Assembly (NCBI GenBank): GCA_965230755.1
Contig: CBDDLT010000006.1
Span: 1-64,000, forward strand
DNA: 64,000 nucleotides
Reading direction: 5' to 3'
Source of the DNA: DATFJT01 sp965230755
Lineage (GTDB): Bacteria > Bacteroidota > Bacteroidia > Chitinophagales > Saprospiraceae
Shown piece by piece: positions 63,947-64,000 of the stretch (positions within the stretch are counted from its first letter, which is position 1; the number at the start of each line of letters is the position of its first letter). The position numbers and the translations under genes were made by a program. Under the pieces are notes generated by a model that saw only the letters and a program-made list of their open reading frames with translations, had not been told where the DNA came from and did no database searches.

Positions 63947-64000
63947 GATATGCTTTATTTTTTATCCAAAATGAGTTTTATTCCAAGCGCTATAAAAATA

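Noticed and set aside
1..64000. tRNA, rRNA, insertion sequences or prophage
   Set aside because: Intergenic spaces are short; none showed a cloverleaf, rRNA-like sequence, transposase, integrase or phage structural gene.

Overview
The window reads as chromosome from a Bacteroidota bacterium, most likely of the Saprospiria/Lewinella type. The evidence is type IX secretion (T9SS) cargo with both type A and type B (CHU_C, gliding-motility-associated) C-terminal sorting domains, a PorP/SprF-like outer-membrane protein, TonB-dependent receptors with carboxypeptidase-regulatory N-domains, type III glutamine synthetase, lipoproteins with acidic residues after the lipidated Cys, and TAnnTTTG-like -7 boxes. 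Genus-level assignment is inference. I found no rRNA, tRNA, CRISPR array, transposase or phage gene.

Layout. 1-5235 is housekeeping: the 3' part of a type III glutamine synthetase, then convergent prmC and pdhA, then recF overlapping a DUF721 gene. 5392-17686 is the most striking region: three consecutive giant secreted proteins of about 1,360 residues with different or diverged N-terminal halves. All three share a C-terminal module of exactly 2,031 bp that is nearly identical at protein level and mosaic at silent sites. 17749-24250 holds leftward genes: a PiT-like permease, a two-lobed aspartic protease, and a TonB receptor behind a surface beta-helix lipoprotein, with a strong UUCG hairpin between those last two. 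24558-27241 holds pyrG, a SpoU methylase and a thioesterase. 27258-32103 is a type B T9SS cargo gene coupled to a PorP/SprF gene. 32407-34522 is an overlapping aldo/keto reductase and cysteine desulfurase pair. 34661-42425 includes a lipoprotein-like methyltransferase, a double OmpA protein, ppk1, an M14 peptidase, heptanucleotide repeats, and Spy-like, DUF1801 and DUF1684 proteins. 42434-52855 holds an LVIVD/type A cargo protein, a second SpoU methylase and a 2,533-residue type B adhesin with two unusual repeat arrays. 52886-63946 holds a Rieske oxygenase, a BlaI-M56/ankyrin-hydrolase-outer-membrane-barrel cluster, an ECF sigma factor with its YCII partner, and a pirin.

How the parts work together. 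Five type B or type A secreted giants plus a PorP/SprF homologue suggest heavy investment in T9SS-delivered surface proteins, which in this group serve adhesion or gliding. The BlaI/M56 pair lies behind two 16-bp palindromes spaced two helical turns apart. It has a periplasmic ankyrin tail in place of a beta-lactam sensor, and it precedes a secreted TPR hydrolase and an outer-membrane barrel. This is the best candidate here for an undescribed signalling system. The triplicated adhesins with a homogenised C-terminal cassette are the best candidate for an undescribed surface-variation arrangement.
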